Positions 1 to 6,505 of a DNA stretch of 16,814 nucleotides are shown here, in pieces. The position numbers were made by a program, and so were the translations under genes. The stretch spans positions 1 to 16,814 of the forward strand of contig CAZMGG010000121.1 in NCBI GenBank assembly GCA_964565715.1, written 5' to 3'. Origin of the DNA: CAZMGG01 sp964565715. GTDB lineage: Bacteria > Planctomycetota > UBA1135 > UBA2386. Within the stretch, counting starts at the first letter, position 1. Every line of letters begins with the position of its first letter. The notes under the pieces are model-generated. The model saw only the letters and a program-made list of their open reading frames with translations, did not search any database and had not been told where the DNA came from.

Positions 1-1
1 C

Positions 2-258
2 ATCATCCGCGCCACGCTGCAGGCGGTCAGCGCCGTCGTCGGCGGATGCGACGGGCTCACCATTCCGCCGCCGACGTTGCCCGAAGGAGAAAAGCTCGCC
101 CGCCGCATCGTGCGCAATATCCATCACCTGCTCAAGGACGAAAGCTTCCTGGCCCGCGTGGCCGATCCAGTGGTTGGAGCTTACATCGTGGAGGAACTCA
201 CATCAGTATTGGCGAGCAAATTCGCCTCAAGCCACAAGCCACCAGCCGCAAGCTCGAC
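2..258 (+). CDS. mutA: Methylmalonyl-CoA mutase small subunit (MutA-like), internal fragment
   Basis: About 85 codons of an open frame that enters from the left edge and runs into the first N block. The fragment resembles the last part of the mutase TIM barrel: compare GGCDGLTI, RRIVRNIHHLLKDES and ADPVVGAYIVEELT with GGTQSLHT, ARIARNTQLILQEES and ADPLAGSHYVEWLT in the large subunit at 1238-1410 of this same window. It is therefore a paralogue of that region. Being upstream of mutB and less conserved, it fits the small, non-catalytic subunit of the heterodimeric enzyme, which pairs with MutB to interconvert methylmalonyl-CoA and succinyl-CoA. The last 10 or so codons (SSHKPPAASS) come from a heptamer repeat, not from mutase, so the true C-terminus is missing or disrupted. 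Base composition is lower in GC (30 of 60 bases in 181-240) than most of the window. The small-subunit assignment is inferred from order and similarity. Confidence 0.7.
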
Positions 259-276
259 NNNNNNNNNNCTTGAGGC
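224..276. repeat. Heptamer tandem repeat (GCCNCAA) flanking the assembly gap
   Basis: Four consecutive 7-base units, GCCTCAA, GCCACAA, GCCACCA and GCCGCAA, occupy 224-251. After the N run a unit in the opposite orientation (TTGAGGC, 270-276) begins the next contig. GCCTCAAG at 224-231 and CTTGAGGC at 269-276 are perfect inverted copies. Such a repeat is a likely cause of the contig break. It lies in the frame of the mutase small-subunit fragment and replaces the expected protein sequence. Confidence 0.6.
259..268. other. Assembly gap (10 N) between mutA-like and mutB-like genes
   Basis: Ten N of probably arbitrary length. The protein on the left stops resembling a mutase about 12 codons before the gap, and the protein on the right starts about 25 residues into a normal large subunit. 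The real gap must therefore be larger than ten bases: it should hold the C-terminal part of the small subunit and the N-terminus of the large one. The open frame that happens to read through the N run is not a real fusion. Confidence 0.85.
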
Positions 277-2335
277 TGGCATCCCGAATCGCGAGGAAAT
301 TCCGCTGAAGTCCTATTACACGGCACTCGACAACAAGGACATTGAGCATTTGAAGTTCGGCGCGGGCGCACCACCCTACCTGCGCGGCCCCTACGCCAGC
401 ATGTACACCATCCGCCCCTGGACCATCCGCCAGTACGCGGGCTTCAGCACGGCCGAGGAGAGCAACGCCTTCTACCGCCGCAACCTCGCCGCCGGGCAGA
501 CGGGCCTCAGCGTGGCCTTCGACCTCGCCACGCATCGGGGGTACGACTCGGACCATCCGCGCGTGAAGGGCGATGTGGGCAAGGCCGGCGTGGCCATCAG
601 CAGCGTGGAGGACATGAAGATCCTCTTCGACGGCATCCCGCTGGACAAGATGAGCGTGAGCATGACCATGAACGGCGCCGTGCTGCCCATCATGGCCTTC
701 TTCATCGTGGCGGCGGAAGAGCAGGGCGTAGCACCAGAGCAGTTGCAAGGCACCATCCAGAACGACATCCTCAAGGAATTCATGGTGCGCAACACCTACA
801 TCTACCCGCCGGGACCGAGCATGCGCATCGTGGGCGACATCTTCGCGTTCTGCAGCCGGGAGATGCCGCGCTTCAACTCGATCTCGGTGAGCGGCTACCA
901 CATGCACGAGGCCGGCGCCACCGCCGACCAGGCGCTGGCCTACACCCTGGCCGACGGGCTGGAGTACCTGCGTACGGGCATCCAGGCCGGCATCGACGTC
1001 GACCGGCTGGCCGGCCGGATCTCGTTCTTCTTCGGCATCGGCATGAACTTCTTCACCGAGGTGGCCAAGCTGCGGGCGGCGCGGCTGCTGTGGGCGAAGA
1101 TCGTGCGCGCGTTCGGGCCGAAGGATCCGAAGAGCATGGCGTTGCGCACCCACTGCCAGACCTCGGGATGGTCGCTGGCGGCGCAGGATCCCTACAACAA
1201 CGTGGTGCGCACCTGCCTGGAGGCGCTGGCGGCGGCGCTCGGCGGCACCCAGAGCCTGCACACCAATTCGCTCGACGAGGCGCTGGCGCTGCCCACGGAG
1301 TTCTCGGCGCGGATCGCGCGCAACACCCAGCTGATCCTGCAGGAGGAGAGCCAGATCACGCATGCCGCCGATCCGCTGGCGGGCTCGCACTACGTCGAGT
1401 GGCTCACCGACCAGCTCGCCCGCAAGGCCTGGGAACAGATCCAGGAGGTCGAGCGCATGGGCGGCATGACCAGAGCGATCGAACAGGGCCTGCCGAAGCT
1501 GCGCATCGAGGAATCGGCGGCCCGGCGCCAGGCGCGGATCGACTCCGGCGAGGAGGTGATCGTCGGCGTGAACAAGTACCGGCCGGACCGCGAGGAGGAG
1601 ATCCCGCTGCTGACCATCGACAACACGGCGGTGCGCGAGGCCCAGGTGGCGCGGCTGCAGGAGCTGCGGCGGGGACGCGACGAGGCGGCGGTGCGGGCGG
1701 CGCTGGCGGCGCTGACCGCGGGCGCCCGCGGTGAACAGAACCTGCTGGCGCTGGCCATCGACGCGGTGCGGCGCGGCGCCACGGTCGGCGAGGTGTCGCA
1801 GGCCATGGAGGACGTGTTCGGCCGCTATCGGCACAGTCCGCCGGCGCTGAGCGGCGTGTATGCTGCCGCCGCCCGCAGCATGGACGCCATCACCGCAGTG
1901 CAGCAGCGCACCGCCGCGTTCGCCGAGCGCACCGGCCGCCGGCCGCGGGTGCTGGTGGCGAAGATGGGCCAGGACGGCCACGACCGCGGCGCACGGGTGG
2001 TCGCATCGGCGTTCGCCGACCTCGGCTTCGATGTCGACATCGGTCCGCTGTTCCAGACCCCCGAGGAGGTCTGCCGCCAGGCGATCGAGAACGACGTCCA
2101 CGTCTGCGGCATCTCGACCCTGGCCGGCGCGCACCGCACCCTGGTGCCGCAGCTGATCGAACTGCTGCGCCGGCAGGGCCGTGGCGACATCCTGGTGGTG
2201 GCCGGCGGTGTGATCCCGCCGCAGGACCACGACCGGCTGCTGCAACAGGGCTGCGCCGCCGTGTTCGGCCCCGGCACGGTGATCCCCACCGCCGCCGGCC
2301 GGCTGCTGGACCTGCTCGAGCAGGCGCGGAGCTGA
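269..2335 (+). CDS. mutB: Methylmalonyl-CoA mutase large subunit with B12 domain, 5' end missing
   Basis: Adenosylcobalamin-dependent mutase that converts (R)-methylmalonyl-CoA to succinyl-CoA in propionate metabolism, in the cytoplasm. 688 residues are visible; roughly the first 25 are lost in the gap. The N-terminal TIM barrel has RPWTIRQYAGFSTAEESNAF (the Tyr of QYAGFST is the residue that separates methylmalonyl- from isobutyryl-CoA mutases), MTMNGAVLP, GTIQNDILKEF and RTHCQTSGWSL. The C-terminal B12 domain (roughly the last 130 residues) has the cobalt-ligand motif DGHDRG (DxHxxG), then STLAGAH and VAGGVIPP. The N-terminal third resembles Bacteroidetes-type large subunits (my recollection, not a search). 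Base composition changes from moderate to very high GC within the gene. The meaB-like chaperone GTPase lies two genes downstream on the same strand, supporting a mutase operon. It ends in an ordinary TGA. Gene identity is near certain. Confidence 0.95.
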   Translation, partial: LEAGIPNREEIPLKSYYTALDNKDIEHLKFGAGAPPYLRGPYASMYTIRPWTIRQYAGFSTAEESNAFYRRNLAAGQTGLSVAFDLATHRGYDSDHPRVKGDVGKAGVAISSVEDMKILFDGIPLDKMSVSMTMNGAVLPIMAFFIVAAEEQGVAPEQLQGTIQNDILKEFMVRNTYIYPPGPSMRIVGDIFAFCSREMPRFNSISVSGYHMHEAGATADQALAYTLADGLEYLRTGIQAGIDVDRLAGRISFFFGIGMNFFTEVAKLRAARLLWAKIVRAFGPKDPKSMALRTHCQTSGWSLAAQDPYNNVVRTCLEALAAALGGTQSLHTNSLDEALALPTEFSARIARNTQLILQEESQITHAADPLAGSHYVEWLTDQLARKAWEQIQEVERMGGMTRAIEQGLPKLRIEESAARRQARIDSGEEVIVGVNKYRPDREEEIPLLTIDNTAVREAQVARLQELRRGRDEAAVRAALAALTAGARGEQNLLALAIDAVRRGATVGEVSQAMEDVFGRYRHSPPALSGVYAAAARSMDAITAVQQRTAAFAERTGRRPRVLVAKMGQDGHDRGARVVASAFADLGFDVDIGPLFQTPEEVCRQAIENDVHVCGISTLAGAHRTLVPQLIELLRRQGRGDILVVAGGVIPPQDHDRLLQQGCAAVFGPGTVIPTAAGRLLDLLEQARS

Positions 2336-2441
2336 GCCGCCACGCCGGGTCCGCGATCACGCTGCGGCGCGCCCGCCGCGAAAAGCCACCGATCCTTTGC
2401 GCCCGCGGTTCGTATCTGCTGCACTGGCTCCCTGTTCCACC

Positions 2442-2447
2442 GAAAGG
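2442..2447 (+). promoter_or_regulatory. Ribosome binding site of the first selenoprotein gene
   Basis: GAAAGG ends six bases before the ATG at 2454. It supports this ATG over upstream alternative starts in the same frame, because a signal peptide begins immediately at this methionine. Confidence 0.5.
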
Positions 2448-2453
2448 CATCCC

Positions 2454-3434
2454 ATGTTCCGCAATCCGCTCCCCGTCCTCGGCGCCCTGGCATTGGGCGT
2501 CCTGGCGGGCCTCGCGTCCGGGCAGGACGATCAGGCCGACCTGAAGGCGAAGAAGGAGAAGAAGCTGGCCAGCGAGTTCCTGAAGAAGGCCGCCTGGACC
2601 CTCGACTTCGACGCCGCCAAGGCCGCCGCCAAGAAGGGCGACAAGCTCATCTTCGCCTACTTCACGCGCTCCTACGCGCCTTGACCCCCCTGCCTGGCCC
2701 TCGAGAACGGCGAGTTCCTCGGGGCCGAGTTCGCCAGGTTTGGCGAACAGAACGTGCTCTTCTGTCACGTCACCACGCAGGTCGAGGGTGACGCCAATCC
2801 CAACCTCCTGTCCGAGAAGGGCGGGATGGGCTTCCCCCACATGGTGGCGATGGACGCCGACGGCAACGTGCTGGCCATGCACGAGAGCGAGCGCACCGCC
2901 GACGCCTTCGCGGCGACGATGACGGCCGCCCGCGAGGTGCAGGTCGAGCTGAAGACGCTGGCCGAGCAGGCCGGCAAGGGCGACGAGAAGGCCGCCGCGG
3001 TGCTGTTCGAGAAGCGCCTCGGCCTCGCCCACATCGCGCCGAAGGACGCGGTGGTGCAGATGGCCGCCCTGAAGGGCCTCACCGACGAGCAGAAGGCCAC
3101 CCTGAACGGCCTGATCGCCAAGGGCGAGGTCAACGAGCAGCTCGGCAAGCTGACCCAGGACGAGAAGACGCACCACGCGGCCGGCAAGGCCTTCCAGGCG
3201 ATGCTGGCGGCAGGGCGGATCCCGCCCGAGGGCCAGGAGCAGCTCTACTTCTGGTACTTCATCGCCGTCGCCGGCCATCAGGACAAGGACGCCGCCGTGG
3301 TCGGCCGGGCGCTCGAGGGCGTGAAGGCCATGAGCCGCGCGCCGCAGGGCCTGGTCCGCGACCTCGAGGGCAAGCTGAAGGAGCTGCAGCCGAAGGACGG
3401 CGACAAGGAATCCGGCAAGGACGCCGGCAAGTAA
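2454..3434 (+). CDS. Exported thioredoxin-fold selenoprotein, Sec77 encoded by in-frame TGA (U-P-P-C)
   Basis: 326 residues if TGA 2682-2684 is read as selenocysteine. Residues 1-23 look like a signal peptide (hydrophobic core LGALALGVLAGLA), so it acts outside the cytoplasm. A thioredoxin-like domain follows at about 45-150: the strand KLIFAYFTRSYAP, redox motif U77-P-P-C80, then LALENGEF, the strand NVLFCHVTT, and the cis-proline region GFPHMVAMDADG with Pro128. The remaining 170 residues are Lys/Glu/Ala-rich helices of unknown role. Frame and protein style are continuous on both sides of the TGA, and the TGA replaces the attacking Cys of CxxC, which is the classic selenocysteine position. 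A stem-loop follows the codon (2696-2726). The final stop is TAA. Likely a thiol/selenol oxidoreductase; its partner is unknown. It lies between mutB and meaB, an odd place for a redox protein. A conventional call would give fragments 2454-2684 and 2754-3434. A nonsense mutation or sequencing error is the alternative, made unlikely by the two further cases at 12877 and 13315. Confidence 0.87.
2696..2726 (+). promoter_or_regulatory. Candidate bacterial SECIS stem-loop for TGA 2682
   Basis: GGCCC (2696-2700) pairs with GGGCC (2722-2726); U2701 is bulged. CGAG (2702-2705) pairs with CUCG (2718-2721); C2717 is bulged. AAC (2706-2708) pairs with GUU (2714-2716), leaving the apical loop GGCGA (2709-2713). 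That is 12 base pairs, with the loop starting 24 nt after the UGA and a G among its first two bases, as known for bacterial SECIS elements. It lies inside the coding region, as bacterial SECIS do. Pairing was found by eye, without an energy calculation. Confidence 0.6.
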
Positions 3435-3456
3435 CCGCTCCCCTGCGTCGGCGCGG

Positions 3457-3494
3457 GCGCGGCCGCGGTCCGGACCACCCGGCCGCGGCCGCGC
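3457..3494 (+). terminator. Strong GC hairpin after the first selenoprotein gene
   Basis: GCGCGGCCGCGG (3457-3468) and CCGCGGCCGCGC (3483-3494) form a perfect 12-bp stem around a 14-nt loop, 22 bases after the TAA stop. A short T run (TTT, 3499-3501) follows, so it may be an intrinsic terminator, though the T tract is short. Such a stem is also hard to sequence, which may explain the damaged assembly just downstream. Confidence 0.5.
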
Positions 3495-3533
3495 CGCGTT
3501 TCCGGCCCCCGCGGGTTGCGCCCGCGCCGGTTG

Positions 3534-3543
3534 NNNNNNNNNN
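3534..3543. other. Assembly gap (10 N)
   Basis: Ten N between the two copies of the 43-nt stretch. Since both sides carry the same sequence, the contigs probably overlap and the gap may not exist in the genome. Confidence 0.85.
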
Positions 3544-3622
3544 CGCCCCGCCCCCCTCACACCCCCCCCCCCCCCGGGGGGGGGGGGCGGGCCCGGGCGC
3601 CCGCCCCGCGGGCCCGCCCCCC
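3544..3622. other. Low-complexity C/G homopolymer tract, probable sequencing artefact
   Basis: Almost only C and G, with an uninterrupted C run followed directly by a G run near 3560-3587. No gene or signal can be read here. The C-run-to-G-run junction and the position beside a contig end suggest read-through errors over the strong hairpin at 3457-3494. Confidence 0.65.
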
Positions 3623-3681
3623 GCGCCGCTTTGCCGGCCCCCGCTTGTTGCGCCCGCGCCGTTTGCCGATGCTCTCGCGCC

Positions 3682-4650
3682 GTGAGCACCGAGCCCACTG
3701 CGGCGGCGATCCGCGCCGGCGACCGCCAGGCCCTGGCCCGCGCCATCACCCTGGTGGAGAGCCAGCGCCCCGCCGACGAGGCGCTCGCCGAACGCCTGCT
3801 CACCGAGCTGCTGCCGCACGGCGGCCAGGCCATCCGTGTCGGCGTCACCGGCGCCCCCGGCGTCGGCAAGAGCAGCCTGATCGAGGCGCTCGGCCGCCGC
3901 CTGACCGCCGCCGGCCGCCGCGTCGCCGTGCTGGCCGTCGATCCCAGTTCGGCCCTGAGCGGCGGCAGCATCCTCGGCGACAAGACCCGCATGACCGCGC
4001 TGGCCCGGGATCCCAATGCCTTCATCCGCCCCTCGCCGAGCGGCAGCACGCTCGGCGGCGTCGCCCGCCGCACCCGCGAGGCCATGCTGCTGTGCGAGGC
4101 CGCCGGCTTCGACGTGGTGCTGGTCGAGACCGTCGGCACCGGTCAGTCGGAGGTCGCGGTGGCCGGCATGGTCGACCACTTCCTGCTGCTGCTGTCGCCG
4201 GCCGCGGGCGACGACCTGCAGGGCATCAAGCGCGGCGTGATGGAGCGCTGCGACCTGGTGCTGGTGCACAAGGCCGATGGCGACCTGCTCGGCGCCGCCG
4301 AGCGGGCCCGCGCCTTCTGCCAGACCGCCCTGCAGGTGCTGCGCCCCGACGGTGCGGTGCCGGTGCTGCTGGGCTCGTCGGTCAGCGGCCAGGGCCTCGC
4401 CGAGCTGTGGGATGCCATCGAACGGCGGCACCGGACGATGGCCGGCGACGGCACGCTGACCGGCCGCCGGCAGCAGCAGGCGGTCGACTGGCTCGACGTC
4501 ACCCTGCGCGACCTGCTGGTGCGGACGTTCCTGGCGGACCCCGACAACGCCGCGGCCCTCGCCAGCGCCCGCACCGCCGTGCGCGACGGCACCCGCCTGC
4601 CGCACGCCGCGGCCCGCGACCTGGTGCGCGGCGGCGGAGCTCTGCCGTGA
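3682..4650 (+). CDS. meaB: MeaB/ArgK-type GTPase, methylmalonyl-CoA mutase chaperone
   Basis: 322 residues. MeaB (human MMAA) binds methylmalonyl-CoA mutase and uses GTP to gate loading of adenosylcobalamin and removal of damaged cofactor. Visible: the P-loop GAPGVGKS at residues 57-64, the family motif DPSSALSGGSILGDKTRM (88-104), the switch-like segment RPSPSGSTLGGVARRTREAM (116-135), VETVGTGQSEVAVAGMVD (148-165) and the base-recognition motif at 196-199. That motif reads HKAD here, where the family normally has NKAD. I chose the GTG at 3682 because the preceding codons come from the damaged assembly region and the length then matches the family (about 320-330). No good ribosome binding site is visible. 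Its stop overlaps the next gene's start (GTGA). Together with mutA/mutB upstream it makes a mutase operon interrupted by a selenoprotein gene. Confidence 0.9.
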   Translation: MSTEPTAAAIRAGDRQALARAITLVESQRPADEALAERLLTELLPHGGQAIRVGVTGAPGVGKSSLIEALGRRLTAAGRRVAVLAVDPSSALSGGSILGDKTRMTALARDPNAFIRPSPSGSTLGGVARRTREAMLLCEAAGFDVVLVETVGTGQSEVAVAGMVDHFLLLLSPAAGDDLQGIKRGVMERCDLVLVHKADGDLLGAAERARAFCQTALQVLRPDGAVPVLLGSSVSGQGLAELWDAIERRHRTMAGDGTLTGRRQQQAVDWLDVTLRDLLVRTFLADPDNAAALASARTAVRDGTRLPHAAARDLVRGGGALP

Positions 4651-5201
4651 CCACGCCGTCGCTGCGGCTCGTCGCCGAGCGCGACTTCGCGCCGATCGCC
4701 GCGCTCACCAACCACTACATCGCCACCTCCTCGATCCACTTCGGCTACGAGCCGGTGCGCGAGGACGAACTGCGCGCGGCCTGGCGGGAGCACCGGGCGA
4801 CGCATCCGTGGCTGGTGGCCGAGGCCGCGACGCAGCTGCTCGGCTACGCCAAGGCCGGGCCGTGGCGGACCCGCGCCGCCTACGGCTGGACGCCCGAGGT
4901 CGGGCTCTACGTGCAACCCGATCGCCACCGGCAGGGCATCGGCCGCCGGCTCTACGGCCGCCTGCTGGACCTGCTGGCCGCCCAGGGCTTCGTCGCGGCG
5001 ATCGGCGGCATCACCCTGCCGAATCCGGGCTCGGTGGCGCTGCACGAGGCGCTCGGCTTCCGTCCCGCCGGCGTCGTGCGAAGGGCCGGCTGGAAGCACG
5101 GCGCCTGGCTCGACGTAGGCTTCTGGCAGCGCGACCTGCAGCCCGACGGGTTCACGCCGGGCGCGATCCGTGCTCCGGACGAGTGCTGGCCGCCCGGCTA
5201 G
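4647..5201 (+). CDS. GNAT N-acetyltransferase, phosphinothricin acetyltransferase-like
   Basis: 184 residues, starting at a GTG that overlaps the meaB stop by four bases, so the two are probably translationally coupled. The acetyl-CoA motif A is RHRQGIGRRLY (93-103), followed by the NPGSVALHEALGF segment (126-138) that ends the fold. The N-terminal pattern (LTNHYIATSSIHF, then a WLVAE strand and GLYVQPDRHRQG) and the tail (GWKHGAWLDVGFWQRDL) match the Pat/Bar-like branch, which acetylates small amines such as phosphinothricin or methionine sulfoximine. The substrate cannot be told from sequence. Location beside meaB suggests co-transcription, not necessarily a shared pathway. Confidence 0.88.
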   Translation: MTTPSLRLVAERDFAPIAALTNHYIATSSIHFGYEPVREDELRAAWREHRATHPWLVAEAATQLLGYAKAGPWRTRAAYGWTPEVGLYVQPDRHRQGIGRRLYGRLLDLLAAQGFVAAIGGITLPNPGSVALHEALGFRPAGVVRRAGWKHGAWLDVGFWQRDLQPDGFTPGAIRAPDECWPPG

Positions 5202-5206
5202 CCAGC

Positions 5207-5221
5207 GGCGGCTCAGCCGCC
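5207..5221. terminator. Short hairpin at a convergent gene junction
   Basis: GGCGGC, loop TCA, GCCGCC: a perfect 6-bp stem between the GNAT gene (+) and the FHA-like gene (-). The loop is the minus-strand stop codon. There is no T run, so termination activity is uncertain. It may simply reflect Gly-Gly-stop coding. Confidence 0.3.
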
Positions 5222-6478
5222 CGCCTGCCGCACCGCCGCGCGCACCGGGTCGATGCGTTCGGCCCATTCGGGCAGGGCCGCGAACCGGTCGATCGCCGCC
5301 ATCTCCCGCCGCGCATCGCCGGTGCGCCCCTGCTCCAGCAGCTGCGTCACCAGCCGCAGGCGCGCCTCGAGCCAGCTCGCGCCCTCGGCCAGCATCGCCT
5401 GCCGCTCGGCGCGCACCGCGTCGCCGCCTTCGCCCGGCTGCCGGGCCAGGAAGGCATCCAGCAGGGCCATGGCCGAGCGGTAGTCGCGCACCGTGAAGCG
5501 CAGCCGTGCCCGCGCGGCGAACACCACGTCGTCGGCGGTGTCCGGCTCGCCGAGCGCCGCCGCCGGGGCGTGCTGGGCGCGCAGCCGTTCGGCCTGCTGC
5601 AGCAGGTCCCGGCCCACCTGGTGCCGCTGGCACACCGCGCCGTGCGCGGTGGTCCAGGCATCCAGTTGCCGGACGAGATCCCGCGCCGGCGCCCGCACCG
5701 GGCCCCCGGCGAGGTAGCGGTCGGCGTAGCTCCGCAGCTCCTGCAGGTCGGTCCGCGCCTGCTGCAGGGCGGGCAGGTCGGCGCGCAACGCCAACGCCGT
5801 CCGGATCTCCTCCTGCAGCGCCAGGCCCTGGTCGCGGGCCGCGCCAGTCGCCTCGCGCAGGGCGAAGTCGAGCGTCGCCAGGGCCTGCTCCGGATTGCCG
5901 CGCAGGTACTGCTCCCGGGCCAGATCGACGTAGACCTGTGGCGTGCGCGGCCAGGTGCTGCCGGCGCAGGCCTTCACCGAGAGCGCCAGGGCGGAGCCGA
6001 CCAGGACGAGCACCAGGAACGCCAGCGCCCATCCCGGCACGCCGCGGGAACGGGCGCGCCGCCGCGGGGCGCGCGGGGCGGCGGCCGCCGGCGACCGCGC
6101 CGCCGCGCCGGCACGGGACGGCCGCGGGCGGCCCCGCGCCGTATTGCCGCCGCCACCACCGCCGCCGAGCCAGCGCAGGCGCAGCCCGCCGAACGACAGC
6201 ACGTCACCGGGCTGCAGGTCCTTGCACAGCAGGTCCTCGCCGTTGATGCGGAGCAGCGCGCCCGGCGCACCGGCCTCGGCGCGGTAGCCCTGGCCGGTCG
6301 CCACCAGCACCAGCGGATGCTCGGGCAGGTCCCGCGCCACCAGCGGCACGGTGACGCCTTCGCCGCCGCCGAGGGTCACCCGCTCGCCGGCGACGGCAAC
6401 GACGCGAGGGTCGGGACCCTCGCCCGTGATCTCGATGCGGTCGCTCACCGGTCGGCCCCGCGCGGGCCGCGGCATCAT
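5213..6478 (-). CDS. Membrane protein: FHA-like N-terminus, one transmembrane helix, helical outer region
   Basis: 421 residues from the ATG at 6478. A GTG at 6448 (411 residues, starting V-S-D-R-I-E-I) is an equally good start and lies just before the domain. Residues about 12-105 have the beta-strand rhythm and LLRINGEDL...LQPGDVLSFGGLRL pattern of an FHA-like domain but lack the canonical GR/SxxH phosphothreonine residues. A glycine run (105-111) and an Arg/Pro/Ala linker follow, then a membrane helix at about 148-169 (WALAFLVLVLVGSALALSV). The C-terminal 240 residues are helical, with a TPR-like flavour (YLRGNPEQALATLDFALREA; ARREMAAIDRFAAL). The basic linker before the helix predicts N-terminus inside and the helical part outside. 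It lies 27 nt downstream of the FHA-CAP gene, probably in one operon with it. Function is unknown. Confidence 0.75.
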   Translation of the reverse strand: MMPRPARGRPVSDRIEITGEGPDPRVVAVAGERVTLGGGEGVTVPLVARDLPEHPLVLVATGQGYRAEAGAPGALLRINGEDLLCKDLQPGDVLSFGGLRLRWLGGGGGGGNTARGRPRPSRAGAAARSPAAAAPRAPRRRARSRGVPGWALAFLVLVLVGSALALSVKACAGSTWPRTPQVYVDLAREQYLRGNPEQALATLDFALREATGAARDQGLALQEEIRTALALRADLPALQQARTDLQELRSYADRYLAGGPVRAPARDLVRQLDAWTTAHGAVCQRHQVGRDLLQQAERLRAQHAPAAALGEPDTADDVVFAARARLRFTVRDYRSAMALLDAFLARQPGEGGDAVRAERQAMLAEGASWLEARLRLVTQLLEQGRTGDARREMAAIDRFAALPEWAERIDPVRAAVRQAGG

Positions 6479-6505
6479 CCGCAGCCGGCCACCGCAGGAC
6501 AACGG

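Larger units (their letters stand above)
3491..3665. repeat. Imperfect 43-nt duplication around the second assembly gap
   Basis: 3491-3533 and 3623-3665 align without gaps at 38 of 43 positions, and all five differences are G/T exchanges. Between them are ten N and a C/G-only tract. This looks like the same genomic stretch assembled twice, the right copy from error-rich reads, and not a biological repeat. Confidence 0.7.

Noticed and set aside
227..2245. 672-codon minus-strand frame opposite mutB
   Set aside because: Antisense shadow of a well-conserved mutase; it also reads through the N run.
77..2335. Single fused small/large mutase subunit
   Set aside because: The frame crosses the N run by chance; the left part is the barrel end of one subunit and the right part the N-terminus of another.
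2682..2684. TGA as a true stop or frameshift making a pseudogene
   Set aside because: The downstream frame is intact and continues the same fold, the codon lies at the redox Cys, and the same pattern occurs twice more at 12877 and 13315.
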